Source: an uncultured Gemmataceae bacterium (GTDB lineage: Bacteria > Planctomycetota > Planctomycetia > Gemmatales > Gemmataceae). Taken from it: a DNA stretch of 64,000 nucleotides. Position numbers and translations under genes: made by a program. The DNA lies in assembly GCA_937923405.1 (NCBI GenBank), contig CALDUY010000001.1:124001-188000 (forward strand), written 5' to 3'. Shown piece after piece: positions 1 to 9,600 of the stretch (position 1 is the stretch's first letter; every line of letters begins with the position of its first letter). Below the pieces are notes generated by a model. That model was not told the DNA's origin. It was given only the letters and a program-made list of their open reading frames with translations, and ran no database searches.

Positions 1-279
1 CTCGTTGAGGTCGGCAATTAGTCGACGGTAGCTGGGGGTGTCGCCGCGTGCCTGCTGGTTGAGGCCGCTGCCGCGACGATCGAGAAACAACACCTCCCAA
101 CCGGCGCGGGCCAGGTGCGAACAACTGCCGACGTACCAGCCACCGTGACTTTGGATGCCATGAATCCCGATCAGCTGACCACGCTGTCGTCCCTGGGCGG
201 GGTAGCGGCGAAAGTACATCGGATAGCCGTCCGAAGCCGTAAATGTCTCGACCACGAAGGGATCGGCAACGGTCTCCAT
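1..279 (-). CDS. Alpha/beta hydrolase, N-terminal part (cut by window edge)
   Basis: The first 93 residues of a minus-strand gene that runs off the left edge. The reading frame opens with ATG at 279 after a GGGAGA Shine-Dalgarno sequence 7 bases upstream. Residues 35-50 read LIGIHGIQSHGGWY, which is the oxyanion-hole strand-loop (HG..SHGGWY) of lysophospholipase/monoacylglycerol-lipase-like alpha/beta hydrolases, followed by LFLDRRGSG, the typical next strand. The Ser-Asp-His triad lies outside the window, so the substrate cannot be judged. It follows the enolase-superfamily gene by 21 bases on the same strand and is probably co-transcribed with it. The fold is fairly sure; the function is not. 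Confidence 0.75.
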   Translation of the reverse strand, partial: METVADPFVVETFTASDGYPMYFRRYPAQGRQRGQLIGIHGIQSHGGWYVGSCSHLARAGWEVLFLDRRGSGLNQQARGDTPSYRRLIADLNE

Positions 280-300
280 GTAGCGTTCTCCCAGACGTTC

Positions 301-1467
301 TCAAAGGAGACGAATCTGTTTTACCGTGACCCGCTCCAGCGCCTGTGGATCAATGTCCACTCCTAGACCAGGGCCGACAAGGGCCGGTGCCTTGCCTCCC
401 AGACTAAAAGTCAGGTCGGTCAGTCCCAGTGCATCATAGACCAGACGCGAGTCATAGGATCCCTCGACAAAACGTAATTCGACAAGACAGCTGGCGAAGT
501 GACGACCAGCGGCAGACAGAATGGCGGTTTCGCCAACCTGACAACCGAGCTGACAGCCCAGGCCGTGCTGTTTGGCCAGCTGCACCAGTCGTAGCGACGG
601 AATGAAACCGCCGCACTTCGATAGCCGCACGTTGAACAGATCGCACCAGCCGTTGGAGATGGCACGTTCTGCATCGAGACGGCCACACAGCGACTCGTCG
701 AGCATGATCGGGGTGTGGACCGCGCGGCGCACCTCGGCCAAGCAGGCAACTTCCTCGTGGGCCACCGGTTGCTCGACGCTGGCGATGCCGAACGGTTCCA
801 ACTCACGAATCCGAGCAACGACTTCGCTGGGCGACCAAGCTTCGTTGGCATCGACACGCAGTTCGACCTTTGCCCCGACACAGCGGCGAATGGTACGCAG
901 ACGTTCGACGTCGTTCTGCCCGGCGATGCCGACCTTGACCTTGATCTGTCGCAGGCCGTAGACCCGTTGTAGCAAAGCCACCAAGCGGAGCTTCAGGCCC
1001 TTGGCCGAGGTGATCGCCCCCGAGTAGCGAACCGAGGAACGAGGCGAATACAACTCGGGAGCGAGCAGCTGAACAACATGAGAGAGTGGCTGGTGAAACC
1101 GTCGCCCACAGGCGTCGAGCCAGGCCAACTCGACGGCGCAGCGGGCGGCGTTGCCCTGGATGCCGCGCTCGTCTCCTGGGGTTGCTGCCAGCCGCAATCG
1201 TTCGGCTTGCTCGACCGCTTCGGCGAAGGAACGGCAGGCGGTTAGCTGGCGATCCAGTTGACTCCGTTGCAACAGTTCCAACACCGAATCGATCGTCTCT
1301 CCAGTGACGTAGTCGCGTGGGACGCCTTCGCCGTGCCCGACGCTACCATCGTCGAGGACACAACGAACCACGACGTTGTCGGTCTGCTGGCGAGTGTGCG
1401 AGGCATGACGAATCGGACGCCGCAAGCGAATGCGTGTGTGCCGGGCAGTTAGCTCGACAATTTTCAC
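301..1467 (-). CDS. Enolase-superfamily enzyme (muconate cycloisomerase / dipeptide epimerase type)
   Basis: A 388-residue protein of the mandelate racemase/muconate lactonizing group of the enolase superfamily. Visible active-site elements in order: Lys pair IKVKVG near residues 175-180, metal ligands RVDANEAW (Asp206), VEQP (Glu232) and LDES (Asp257), and Lys284 in LSKCGG. The glycine- and cysteine-rich stretch GCQLGCQVGE follows near the end of the barrel. This is the full KxK...D-E-D...K set, so the enzyme should be active. Substrate (muconate, o-succinylbenzoate, dipeptide or other acid) cannot be decided from sequence alone. I chose the GTG start at 1467 because GGAGGG lies 6 bases ahead of it and homologues start near this point. 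An in-frame ATG at 1554 would add 29 poorly conserved residues. Confidence 0.82.
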   Translation of the reverse strand: MKIVELTARHTRIRLRRPIRHASHTRQQTDNVVVRCVLDDGSVGHGEGVPRDYVTGETIDSVLELLQRSQLDRQLTACRSFAEAVEQAERLRLAATPGDERGIQGNAARCAVELAWLDACGRRFHQPLSHVVQLLAPELYSPRSSVRYSGAITSAKGLKLRLVALLQRVYGLRQIKVKVGIAGQNDVERLRTIRRCVGAKVELRVDANEAWSPSEVVARIRELEPFGIASVEQPVAHEEVACLAEVRRAVHTPIMLDESLCGRLDAERAISNGWCDLFNVRLSKCGGFIPSLRLVQLAKQHGLGCQLGCQVGETAILSAAGRHFASCLVELRFVEGSYDSRLVYDALGLTDLTFSLGGKAPALVGPGLGVDIDPQALERVTVKQIRLL

Positions 1468-1566
1468 GGTTGGCCCTCCACGAAATTCTTCTTCAAGATA
1501 GTCGGAAAAATCTGGTTGGGGAGGATTGCGGGATTGTGCCGGTTCGTCTAGCATGACCCTCAGGAG

Positions 1567-1586
1567 CCCCTTTTGGAGTAAAGGGG
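1567..1586. promoter_or_regulatory. Small inverted repeat between divergent genes
   Basis: CCCCTTT and AAAGGGG form a perfect 7-bp stem around a 6-base loop in the gap between the enolase-superfamily gene (minus) and the BON-domain gene (plus). It could be an operator or a leader hairpin of the BON gene. No clear -35/-10 pair was identified next to it. Confidence 0.25.
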
Positions 1587-1608
1587 AAGCAATCAGGGAG
1601 ACATCAAC

Positions 1609-1827
1609 ATGGCTCCAATCTCAATGGAAGACTCGCCCGTACAACTGATCTTGCACCTGCGACGCACCCCCTCGTTGAGGCGGGTGGTTGTCGAGGAATC
1701 GGACTCCAGCGTAATTCTGACCGGCACCGTAGCCAGCTACTATCACAAGCAACTCGCACAGGAAGCCGTTCTACCAAAACTCCGAGGTCGAAAGCTGATC
1801 AATCGACTCGTCGTGGTACGAAACTGA
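1609..1827 (+). CDS. BON-domain protein
   Basis: A 72-residue protein that is essentially one BON (OsmY/nodulation) domain. The pattern V.EESDSSVILTGTVASYYHKQLAQE...L.....INRLVV matches the alpha-beta-beta-alpha-beta layout with the central Gly of the LTGTV turn. BON domains are thought to bind membranes or ligands. Here there is no signal peptide or membrane segment, so a cytoplasmic role is more likely than the periplasmic OsmY role. The ATG follows AGGGAG by 8 bases. It stands alone, convergent with hemE (12-base gap) and divergent from the enolase-superfamily gene. Confidence 0.75.
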   Translation: MAPISMEDSPVQLILHLRRTPSLRRVVVEESDSSVILTGTVASYYHKQLAQEAVLPKLRGRKLINRLVVVRN

Positions 1828-1839
1828 ACCCGACCAAAC

Positions 1840-2856
1840 TCACTCACCACGCGCGGCTCGGACATAAGCGGCAAAATTGGCTACCGGGGTGCCGCGGTCC
1901 ACGCCGTGGTTGAGGTTGACGATGTGCCGCTGGCCCCCGCCGGCAGCGACGCAGGCCCGCGTGGCCTGTCGAACTTCGTCGACTGTGCCGTGATGCAGCA
2001 ATTCCTCATCGACGTTGCCCTGGAACACCAGGTGCGGATACTGTCGCCGTGCCGCGGCCAGATCATGGCAGCGCCCCAGACTGATGACGTCGGCTCCGGA
2101 GTCGCACAAGCGGTCCAGATAGGGGCATTCCTTGACAAAAAGGATGCGCGGCACGCCGGGAGCCTCGGTGAAGATGCGACGATGATATGGTTGTGCCCAG
2201 CGAGCATACTCCGCCTCAGCAAGCAGCCCTGCCCAGGAGTCGAACAGTTGATAGACGTCCGCGCCGTCGGCGGTCAACTGGTTGAGAAAGTCTACTGTCG
2301 CTGTCGTCAATCGTTCTAACAAGGTTTGCCAAACCACGGGCTGCTCGGCGGCAAAGCGGCGCGTCGCAGTCATGTCCTTGCCCGTGCCGATGCAGTACGA
2401 GGCAACAGTAAACGGCGCACCGGCAAAGACCAGGACGGGTAGTTCTCCGCGAAGCTCGCCCTTTACCAGCTTTAGCAGATCGCGAATGTGCTGGTAGCGT
2501 TCCGGAGCGGGGCGCGGCTCGAGCCGCTGCACGTCGGCTAGCGTGCGGATCGGCCAGTCGGGAACGGGACCGACAGCGGGTTGCAAGGTGAACGGTTGTC
2601 CCATCGCCACCGGCAAGGAAGTAATGTCGTAAAACAGAATGATGCCATCGACCCCGAATCGCTTGGGTAACAGTGAGGCGCGAGCGGCGAGTTCGACATT
2701 CTCGGAAAACTCATAGAAGGAAAGGCCCGAACGAACGCGATGGAACTCCGGATCCCAGCGGCCGGCCTGACGCATCGCCCAAACCGGCGGACGTTCAACA
2801 ACTTCTCCCCGAGCAGCACGAACTAGCAGCGGAGCCGGGGTCGACAGAGACACCAT
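1840..2856 (-). CDS. hemE: Uroporphyrinogen decarboxylase
   Basis: HemE converts uroporphyrinogen III to coproporphyrinogen III in heme synthesis, in the cytoplasm. The 338-residue length is normal. The family's N-terminal signature appears as AMRQAGRW, the catalytic Asp region as FYDITSLPVAMG, then DSWAGLL and QGNVDEELL further on, and LNHGVDRGTP near the end. The start at 2856 is preferred over the ATG at 2889 because GAGGG lies 6 bases before it and the protein then starts just ahead of the conserved core. Heme supply fits a genome segment with more than ten heme-binding proteins. The gene stands alone on its strand, divergent from a tiny basic-protein gene. Confidence 0.95.
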   Translation of the reverse strand: MVSLSTPAPLLVRAARGEVVERPPVWAMRQAGRWDPEFHRVRSGLSFYEFSENVELAARASLLPKRFGVDGIILFYDITSLPVAMGQPFTLQPAVGPVPDWPIRTLADVQRLEPRPAPERYQHIRDLLKLVKGELRGELPVLVFAGAPFTVASYCIGTGKDMTATRRFAAEQPVVWQTLLERLTTATVDFLNQLTADGADVYQLFDSWAGLLAEAEYARWAQPYHRRIFTEAPGVPRILFVKECPYLDRLCDSGADVISLGRCHDLAAARRQYPHLVFQGNVDEELLHHGTVDEVRQATRACVAAGGGQRHIVNLNHGVDRGTPVANFAAYVRAARGE

Positions 2857-2973
2857 GAACAACCCTCGTCGATTTGCGAGCGACCCCAAGTATTGTAGTG
2901 ATCCACGATTGGGTCGGAGTTACTACAATGTGGGCAACCGCTGAAGCTCTTCAGGCAGAAAGGGAACGTAGTT

Positions 2974-3099
2974 ATGCGACGCAAGGAACTCCGCACAGCA
3001 GCCAAACGCCGCCGTAAGTTGATCAACCACCCCAGCCCCAAGGGACTCAAACGCCGAGCCCAGCGAGAGAAGAAGATGGCCTCGACTCATCGAAAATGA
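2974..3099 (+). CDS. Very small, very basic protein (41 aa)
   Basis: A 41-residue open frame in which about 20 residues are Lys or Arg (MRRKELRTAAKRRRKL at the start) and which has no acidic patch. AAAGGGAA lies about 9 bases before the ATG. Its size and charge resemble ribosomal or nucleoid-associated small proteins, but I do not recognise a named family. A second basic small protein is encoded at 26117-26257, so this may be a class of product in this genome. A hairpin that may stop transcription follows at 3112-3144. Reality of the gene rests on the ribosome binding site and the skewed composition. Confidence 0.55.
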   Translation: MRRKELRTAAKRRRKLINHPSPKGLKRRAQREKKMASTHRK

Positions 3100-3111
3100 G
3101 GAATGGCTCAG

Positions 3112-3144
3112 GGAGCTGGAGTGCCCCACGGCCCCCCCAGCTCC
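3112..3144. terminator. Hairpin between convergent genes
   Basis: GGAGCTGG and CCAGCTCC make a perfect 8-bp stem around a 17-base, C-rich loop. It sits just after the small basic gene and just before the end of the convergent PQQ-propeller gene. There is no long T run, so its strength as an intrinsic terminator is uncertain. Confidence 0.4.
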
Positions 3145-3157
3145 ACGTTACTCGGTT

Positions 3158-4738
3158 TTACTCTTTAGCCTTTGGCTTGAGAGGAACGATCAGGAGCGTA
3201 TCTTGATCCGAAACGTAGGTAGCACCAGCCTGAGCTAGTATCTGTTTGAGGTACTCGCCCAGTGGCCGATTCTCCCACGCCGGTGGACGCACCGATCGCG
3301 TGACCGGATTGGGTAGTCTCGCCTCGCCGAAAGCGTGCTGATCGACCACAAAATCAAGATCGTACCTCAACTCGATGTCGGCCAGGACTTCCTGAAGTAG
3401 CGTCTCACGCCCAGCAATCTCGAGGATGCGTTCGTTGAGGATCTTCTGCAAGGCGATGTCCTGGAGCGCCTTGCGGAGCATAAGCGGCTCGCGCTGATCT
3501 TGGTCATGCAAACAGACGATCAGGCCATCGTTGGCAGCGAGATACAAACGATCCGTAATATCGTTAACAATGGGAAAGCGGAAGGCCGACGTGTCGTAGC
3601 TGCTCAGCGTCGTGCCGCGCTTGCGATCGAGAATCAGCAGGCGTCCGCTGTGATCGCTGGCGTAGACAAACCGAGTATTCGCGGCCAGAAAGCGATCGGC
3701 TTTGGGGTTGCCCTCCAAAACCATCCCGCGTTGAGGAAGTTTCCACAACGGCTCGCCTGTGTCGCGATCCAGCCGCGTCAGGCCTTCTCGTTCCGAGGTA
3801 ACGTAGATGTCGGTGTCGAGAATGACCGGTGAGCGTGAAATGGCCGTGCCCGCTGTGTGCCGCCAACGCAGCCGACCGGTTCGCATGTTGACGGCGTACA
3901 AAGTCGAGTCATCGCACCCCAGGTACGCGGTATCGGCAAACGCTGTGGGGGGCACGGTGATGCGGTGATCCAGATCAAACGTGAACAGTTCGGTGGTTCG
4001 TCCCGGAGCTGGCGGCGTCTTGCTGTAGCTGATGACCTTGCCATCCGGACTGACCACCATGATCTCACGACGCGACAGCAAAGGGCGGAAGGCCAGCAGC
4101 AAGTTCGTGCGAGCCGTCCAGATCGGACGAGGAGTTACTGTTCGTTCCACCACGTCCCCCGAAGTGTCAGAGTAAACCAGCGATTCCGTCGAGGCACCTC
4201 CGGTCAGAGCGGGGTTACTGGTGAAGTACGGCAAGTTGAAGGCAAACAGAACACTACTGGCGGTTGGGACGAAGATGCGAGTCTTGTCCACTGCTGGAGC
4301 CGCAGTGATACCACCAGACAACGGATATTCCCAGTTATCCACTCCTGTATCTCGGTTGAGGGAGTGAATCGTCGCGTTGGCAATGACGTAAACGGAGCGA
4401 CGGTTCGAGGCCAGATAGGGCAACAAGGTGTAGGGTTTGCCCACGCGAACCCGCCAATGAGTGACCCCCGTTTCGGCATCGAGCCGCGTGACCAAACCGC
4501 TGCGGGTCAAAATGAGAAGGTCTTTGCCATCCAAAGCGGCGTAGAGCAGACCGTCTTTCTGGCCATCCATCGGCACATAGCCACGCCAGGCCTGATGCAG
4601 GTTCAGCCGCTTAAGCACCTCCGGAGGAGGCGGCGCGGGGGTCGAGTAAATGTTTCGCCGATGTGTTTGTGCCGGCGCGAATGACCCGATTGACAGAACC
4701 GTCACGATTGCGGTCATCCCGACAATTGTTGCTCGCAT
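3158..4738 (-). CDS. Exported PQQ-type beta-propeller protein
   Basis: A 526-residue protein with a signal peptide (MRATIVGMTAIVTVLSIGS, cleavage near APAQT). About six to seven repeats follow, of the type LYAVNMRTGRLRWRHTAG and TRLDRDTGEPLWKL, which are the tryptophan-docking repeats of PQQ-like (BamB/quinoprotein dehydrogenase) propellers. The last 100 residues leave the propeller and contain a short helical part and a beta-strand segment ending LLIVPL, similar in pattern to secretin/TonB short N-terminal domains. No PQQ or calcium ligands could be identified, so it is more likely a scaffold than an enzyme. The start at 4738 is chosen because GGAGG lies 8 bases upstream and the signal peptide begins there; the frame is open to 4810. 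Confidence 0.75.
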   Translation of the reverse strand: MRATIVGMTAIVTVLSIGSFAPAQTHRRNIYSTPAPPPPEVLKRLNLHQAWRGYVPMDGQKDGLLYAALDGKDLLILTRSGLVTRLDAETGVTHWRVRVGKPYTLLPYLASNRRSVYVIANATIHSLNRDTGVDNWEYPLSGGITAAPAVDKTRIFVPTASSVLFAFNLPYFTSNPALTGGASTESLVYSDTSGDVVERTVTPRPIWTARTNLLLAFRPLLSRREIMVVSPDGKVISYSKTPPAPGRTTELFTFDLDHRITVPPTAFADTAYLGCDDSTLYAVNMRTGRLRWRHTAGTAISRSPVILDTDIYVTSEREGLTRLDRDTGEPLWKLPQRGMVLEGNPKADRFLAANTRFVYASDHSGRLLILDRKRGTTLSSYDTSAFRFPIVNDITDRLYLAANDGLIVCLHDQDQREPLMLRKALQDIALQKILNERILEIAGRETLLQEVLADIELRYDLDFVVDQHAFGEARLPNPVTRSVRPPAWENRPLGEYLKQILAQAGATYVSDQDTLLIVPLKPKAKE

Positions 4739-4876
4739 GCCAAGCCTCCTCCATCGCCCCAGAGCCGGTCCTGGCCGCCGTGCTTCGGTAGCGGCAAGCC
4801 TGGGTTCCAACTACGTCACCTAGTCCGAGTGTACCACGGAGCGCCGACGACGGAAGAAAGGCCGCCTCCGGACCGC

Positions 4877-5398
4877 TCATTTCTTGCCTTCCGCGCGACG
4901 GTCGAGGAAGAAATTTCGGAGCAATCCAGCGCATTGCTCGGCCAACACGCCGCCGAGCACGACACAGCGATGATTCAGCCGCGGATCGTCAGTGATGTGA
5001 TAGAGCGTATGGCAGGCACCGGCCTTGGGATCGGTACAACCGTAAACGACAACCGGCACACGAGCTTGCACGATGGCTCCCGCACACATCGGACAGGGTT
5101 CGAGGGTGACGTAGAGCAAACAGTCCTCCAACCGCCAGGAGCCGACAAATCGTGCCGCCTGGGTCAAAGCGATCATCTCGGCATGAGCGGTTGGATCGTT
5201 GAGTTGTTCGCGCTGGTTGTACGCCTGGGCGATGACCCCGTGCTGACGATGCACCACAACAGAACCGATGGGCACTTCCTCTTCGACGTAGGCTTGGCGA
5301 GCGGCGTCGAGAGCCAGTTCCATATGGTGCAGATGGAATGGATGCGTCGGATCGGTGGGCAGTTCACGGAACGATAGCGGCAACATCACCTCATCCAT
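4877..5398 (-). CDS. tadA: tRNA-specific adenosine deaminase
   Basis: TadA deaminates the wobble adenosine 34 of tRNA-Arg(ACG) to inosine. The 173-residue protein has the zinc and catalytic motifs HAEMIAL (His ligand and catalytic Glu) and PCPMCAGAI (two Cys ligands), and [12 protein letters not shown] in the substrate-binding C-terminal half. Length is normal. The gene overlaps the end of the upstream Gfo/Idh/MocA gene by 8 bases, so the two are probably translated from one message. An internal ATG at 5386 after GAGG is an alternative start, removing four residues. Confidence 0.92.
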   Translation of the reverse strand: MDEVMLPLSFRELPTDPTHPFHLHHMELALDAARQAYVEEEVPIGSVVVHRQHGVIAQAYNQREQLNDPTAHAEMIALTQAARFVGSWRLEDCLLYVTLEPCPMCAGAIVQARVPVVVYGCTDPKAGACHTLYHITDDPRLNHRCVVLGGVLAEQCAGLLRNFFLDRRAEGKK

Positions 5399-6449
5399 TC
5401 AGCGGCAAGGGGATCGCAGTGCCAAGCTCCGCGGAGCGAGCGACGGCTTCAGTGAACTCCATGTAAGCCAGACCGTCAGCGAAGGACGTGAACCGAATCG
5501 GCGAACCGGTGCGGATGGCCTCGACGAATTCCGCCTCGCAGCGCCAGCCGCCTCGTAGCTCCTCGGGAATGGGGATTTCGGACAGTTCGCCCAGCGAACC
5601 GGGTTGACCCGCCTGAGTGCGACTACAGCCGAAGATTCGCCCTGTCAGCAGATCATAACGCAGTACGCCAGCGTCGCCGAACAGCGTGATCGACGCCTCT
5701 TGACCGTAGGGAGTGACCCCACTGAACTGATAGATGGCTCGGGCTCCGGCAGGCAGTTCGGTCAGAACCTGGACACTGTCCGGCGTACCCACGGAACGGC
5801 GCACCCCACTGTAGGGATCGATGCGTGTGGGAATGAACGCCTGCACCTGAGCCAGTACGCGGGTGGGTTGCGGCACCCAACGGGTAAGGGTTTCGTGGAA
5901 GATGCCGAGCGTCAGCATGTTGAAGCCGGACAACGCCGCATCCTGACGCCAGTGCAGCGGGGCAGTCGGATCGGCCAGCGCTGCCGTGCGATGCACTACT
6001 GAAACCTCGCGCAGCTGTCCCAGATAGCCCTGCGAGATCCGCTGACGGATTAGCGCGTCGCCTTCCAGCCCATATGGGCTGGGCACGATCTGGACGACCA
6101 GATTCGGCTTGCGGCGTGCCGCCTCGACCATGGCTCGGGCCTCGGCGGCATTCATGGCCATGCGCGCCTCCGTCAAGACGTGCTTGCCCGCCTCCAGAGC
6201 GGCCAAGGTGATCGGGGCATGCAAGTACGGCCAGGTACCGATCACTACCGCGTCCACGTCGGCGCACTGAACCAGTTCCTGCCAGTTGTCAAAGGTGCGA
6301 TCGATGTGGAACTCGCGGGCCACCTGTCGCGTCGAGTCGGGGCGACGATTGCACACCGCGACAATTTCAACCTCGGGAAGCGCCCGAAAACCGGGGATAT
6401 GTCGGGCACGGGTATTCGCTCCTGCGCCAATCAGGCCAATCCGCAGCAT
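5391..6449 (-). CDS. Gfo/Idh/MocA-family oxidoreductase
   Basis: A 352-residue NAD(P)-dependent oxidoreductase. The Rossmann motif is [16 protein letters not shown] at the N-terminus, and V.IGTWPYLH...[15 protein letters not shown] corresponds to the usual EKP region. The normally conserved EKP is changed to EAR, so the lysine of that motif is absent. The C-terminal alpha/beta domain is present in full. Substrate is unknown; the family mostly acts on sugars and inositols. It leads a two-gene unit with tadA. The divergent gap to the WD40 gene (6450-6656) holds the promoters of both. Confidence 0.82.
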   Translation of the reverse strand: MLRIGLIGAGANTRARHIPGFRALPEVEIVAVCNRRPDSTRQVAREFHIDRTFDNWQELVQCADVDAVVIGTWPYLHAPITLAALEAGKHVLTEARMAMNAAEARAMVEAARRKPNLVVQIVPSPYGLEGDALIRQRISQGYLGQLREVSVVHRTAALADPTAPLHWRQDAALSGFNMLTLGIFHETLTRWVPQPTRVLAQVQAFIPTRIDPYSGVRRSVGTPDSVQVLTELPAGARAIYQFSGVTPYGQEASITLFGDAGVLRYDLLTGRIFGCSRTQAGQPGSLGELSEIPIPEELRGGWRCEAEFVEAIRTGSPIRFTSFADGLAYMEFTEAVARSAELGTAIPLPLNG

Positions 6450-6584
6450 GGTAGTTGTCTATCCAACCAGGGGAAGCGAAGGTTTTAGTAGCGAGACTCC
6501 TGCATCGGATTGTACAGCACGGCACAGACGACACAAAAGCGATTCAGGATACAATTTAAGCAGTCGCGAGCGAACCGAAACTCC

Positions 6585-6614
6585 TTGCCAGGCTTCACCT
6601 CGCGCACTTATACT
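6585..6614 (+). promoter_or_regulatory. Sigma-70-type promoter of the WD40 gene
   Basis: TTGCCA at 6585-6590 and TATACT at 6609-6614 are separated by 18 bases. Each hexamer matches the vegetative consensus at five of six positions. Transcription would start near 6621, giving a leader of about 36 bases before the ATG at 6657. Confidence 0.5.
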
Positions 6615-6656
6615 CAAGGTCGCGTTCTCTTGTTGCTTTTTTGCGGAGTGAGCCTC

Positions 6657-9600
6657 ATGAGCCTGCCGGCACCTGCCATCCGTTTGTTCGTGCTCGTCGT
6701 GGGCCTGATTTTGCTTGTTCTCACTCCATTAAACCGGGCGGACACCAGACTGACAGCGGAAAGCGTCGCGGAACTTCAGAAAGCATATCAGACGGAGTCT
6801 GACGTCCTCCTCAAGAACAAACTCGCCGACCGGTTCTCGCCAGAATGGTTGGAGCGAGCCGAGGCATTGGCCAAGGTGGGCGGTGAGGCGCTGAAGGCTG
6901 GGCGATTGGTGGAAGCGCGCGACAGCTTCCGCCGAGCCCGTTGGTCCCTGCCGAGCCTACCTGTCAGTCTGCCGGCCCACGTTGCCCGCGTGCTGGGGGA
7001 TGGCAAACTGCGGCACAGCGGTCCCGTCCATGCCCTGGCATTCAATCGGGCTGGTACTCGACTTGTCACTGCCGGAGCCGATGGACTGGTCAAAGTCTGG
7101 GACGTGGCCAATGGACGTGAGGTGACACACTATGTCGGACATACGCGATCTGTAAAGGCGGTAACCTTCTCTAAGGATGGCGTCTGGATCGCCAGCGCCG
7201 GCGAGGATCGCGAGATTCGCATCTGGGAGACCGAGACCGGCAAGGACGTGCAGCAGCTGACCGGCCATGCCGAGCCGATCAGCGGATTGGCTTTCAGCCC
7301 TGATCGACAACTACTCGTCGCCTGTGGACAGGAGAAAATCGTTCGGCTGTATGAGATCAAGACCGGCAAGGTGCAGCACGATCTGATGGGCAACACCAAT
7401 CAGGTCAACGGAGTGGCCTTCAGCGGCGATGGCAAGTGGATCGCGGCCGCCGGCACCGATCAGCATGTCCGCATCTGGGAAGCCAAAAATGGAGCCGATC
7501 GCACCAGTATCAAGGCGTTCGGCGGCAAAGTCTACTGCATCGCCTTTCATCCGGACAGTCAGTCGGTGGTCGCCGGTGGGTCCGATCCCAACGTGGCCAA
7601 GCGGTTGGCGATCGCAGGCGGCGGGGAACGTCAGGTCTACGAGGGAGCCGAGCAGGCCGTCACGGCAGTGGCCATCAGCACCGATGGCAAGGTGGTGGCA
7701 GTCGGCAGCGCCGACAAACGCATCCGCCTCTACGATGCCGAAACTGGCGCGATCTTCCGCACCCTGTCGGGGCATGATGGCGAGATCACTTCGCTGGCGT
7801 TCCACCCCGACGGCAGCCGACTCGCCTCCGCCAGCGCCGATCAAACCGTGCAACTGTGGGAACTGGGCAGCACCGAACCGTCGCGGCTGCTGGGCGGCGA
7901 AAAGGGGGCTCACGGCGACGCTATCTGGTCGGCAGTGTACAGCCCCAACAATGACTACATCCTCACGGCGGGACGAGACAAACTCCTCAAACTATGGGAT
8001 GCCCGGACCGGTGCCGAACTCAAGACCTTCAAGGGCCACACCGCCCCGGTTACCTGCGCCATTTTTAGTCCGGATGGCAAACAAATTTTGTCCTGTGGCG
8101 GCGATCGCGTGCTGAAGTTGTGGGATCTGGCCTCCGGTAACGAAATTCGCACCTTCAAGGGACATACGGCTCCGGTCACGTCGGCGGCGTTCAGTCCGGA
8201 CGGCAAACGCATCGTCTCCGGGGGAGCCGATCGCCTGGTCAAGGTTTGGGACACCGAAAGTGGCAAGGAGTTGGCCAGTCTCGACGGACATTCGGCTGTT
8301 GTCTCGACCGTCGCCTGGAGTCCCGACGGCAAGCACATCGCCTCGGGAGCGGGCGATCGCACAGTGCGGCTGTACGACGGACAAACGTACAAGGAAGAAC
8401 GCTCGATGCGCGATCACGCCGGCTCGGTCAGCTGTCTGGCCTTCTCCAATGATTCGACGAAGTTGGCCACCTGTGGCGGGGACTCGCGCGTGCTACTCTA
8501 CGATATGACCCTTAGCGGACCGCCTATCTCTTTTATAGGGCATAAGAACGTGGTCAGTTCTGTGGCGATCAGTCCCAACGGCAAGACGCTGGTCTCCGGC
8601 GGCGGCGATCAAGTCATCAAGCTCTGGGACACCTCCACCCATCAGGAACTGCACAGCTTTCGCGGGCACAAAAATTGGATTAGTTCCGTCGCTTTTTCCA
8701 CCGATGGACATTACTTCGTGTCTTCCAGTGTCGATCACACGGTGCGTATCTTTGAACTGGGGATGCAGTCCAACGGCACGGGCGTGGGGCATTTCCGCGA
8801 GGTGCGAGCCGTCACGGTCAGTCCCGATGGCAAGCTGTTGGCTTCGGCGGGCAACGATCATACGGTGCGCGTTTGGGAGGTGGCCACCGGACGCGAACGC
8901 TTCGTCTTCGCTGGCCATCAGTACCCGGTGACGGCTCTGGTGTTCCTACCGGACAGCAACACCCTGGTTTCCGCCGGCGAGGACAAAGCCATCAAACTTT
9001 GGGATGTTCACACGGGCAAAGAAAAGCTCAACGTCCGCGAGCAGGGCCAGTCTAGCGAAGTCGTGGTGTTGGCGGCGGGGAGCAATCGCCAGTTCGTCGC
9101 TTGGGTCGCTCAGACCGACAAGGAACCGGCTAAGTCGATTCATGTCGTAGAAACCTACGATGCCGAGACTGGTAAATTGCTCAAATCGATCAACCTGCAA
9201 GATCGCGTTAAGGAGATCTCTAGTCTCTCGTTCTCCAACGATGCCACGCTGTGCGCGGTCGGCGACCGCCAGGGCAAGGCTTATCTGTTTGACACGGCTT
9301 CGGGCAAACCCGTGGGCGAGCCGATCAACGCCTCGTCGCTGCCCCTCGCCGATCTGTGTCTGACGCCGGACAAGCAGAAGTTGGTAACGGCAGACAACAA
9401 CGGTGAACTGAAAGTGTGGGAGTTGGCTCAGCGGAGCAAGCCGCTACAAACGATGAGGGGACATCGTCAGCCCGTGGCTGCCTTCGCTATGTCGCCAGAC
9501 GGTAAGCATTTTGCTACTTCATCAATAGACAATACAGTCAAACTGTGGAGTCTCGATTCGGACAAAGAACTGCGTAGCTGGGAATTCAAAGTGCCGCCCC

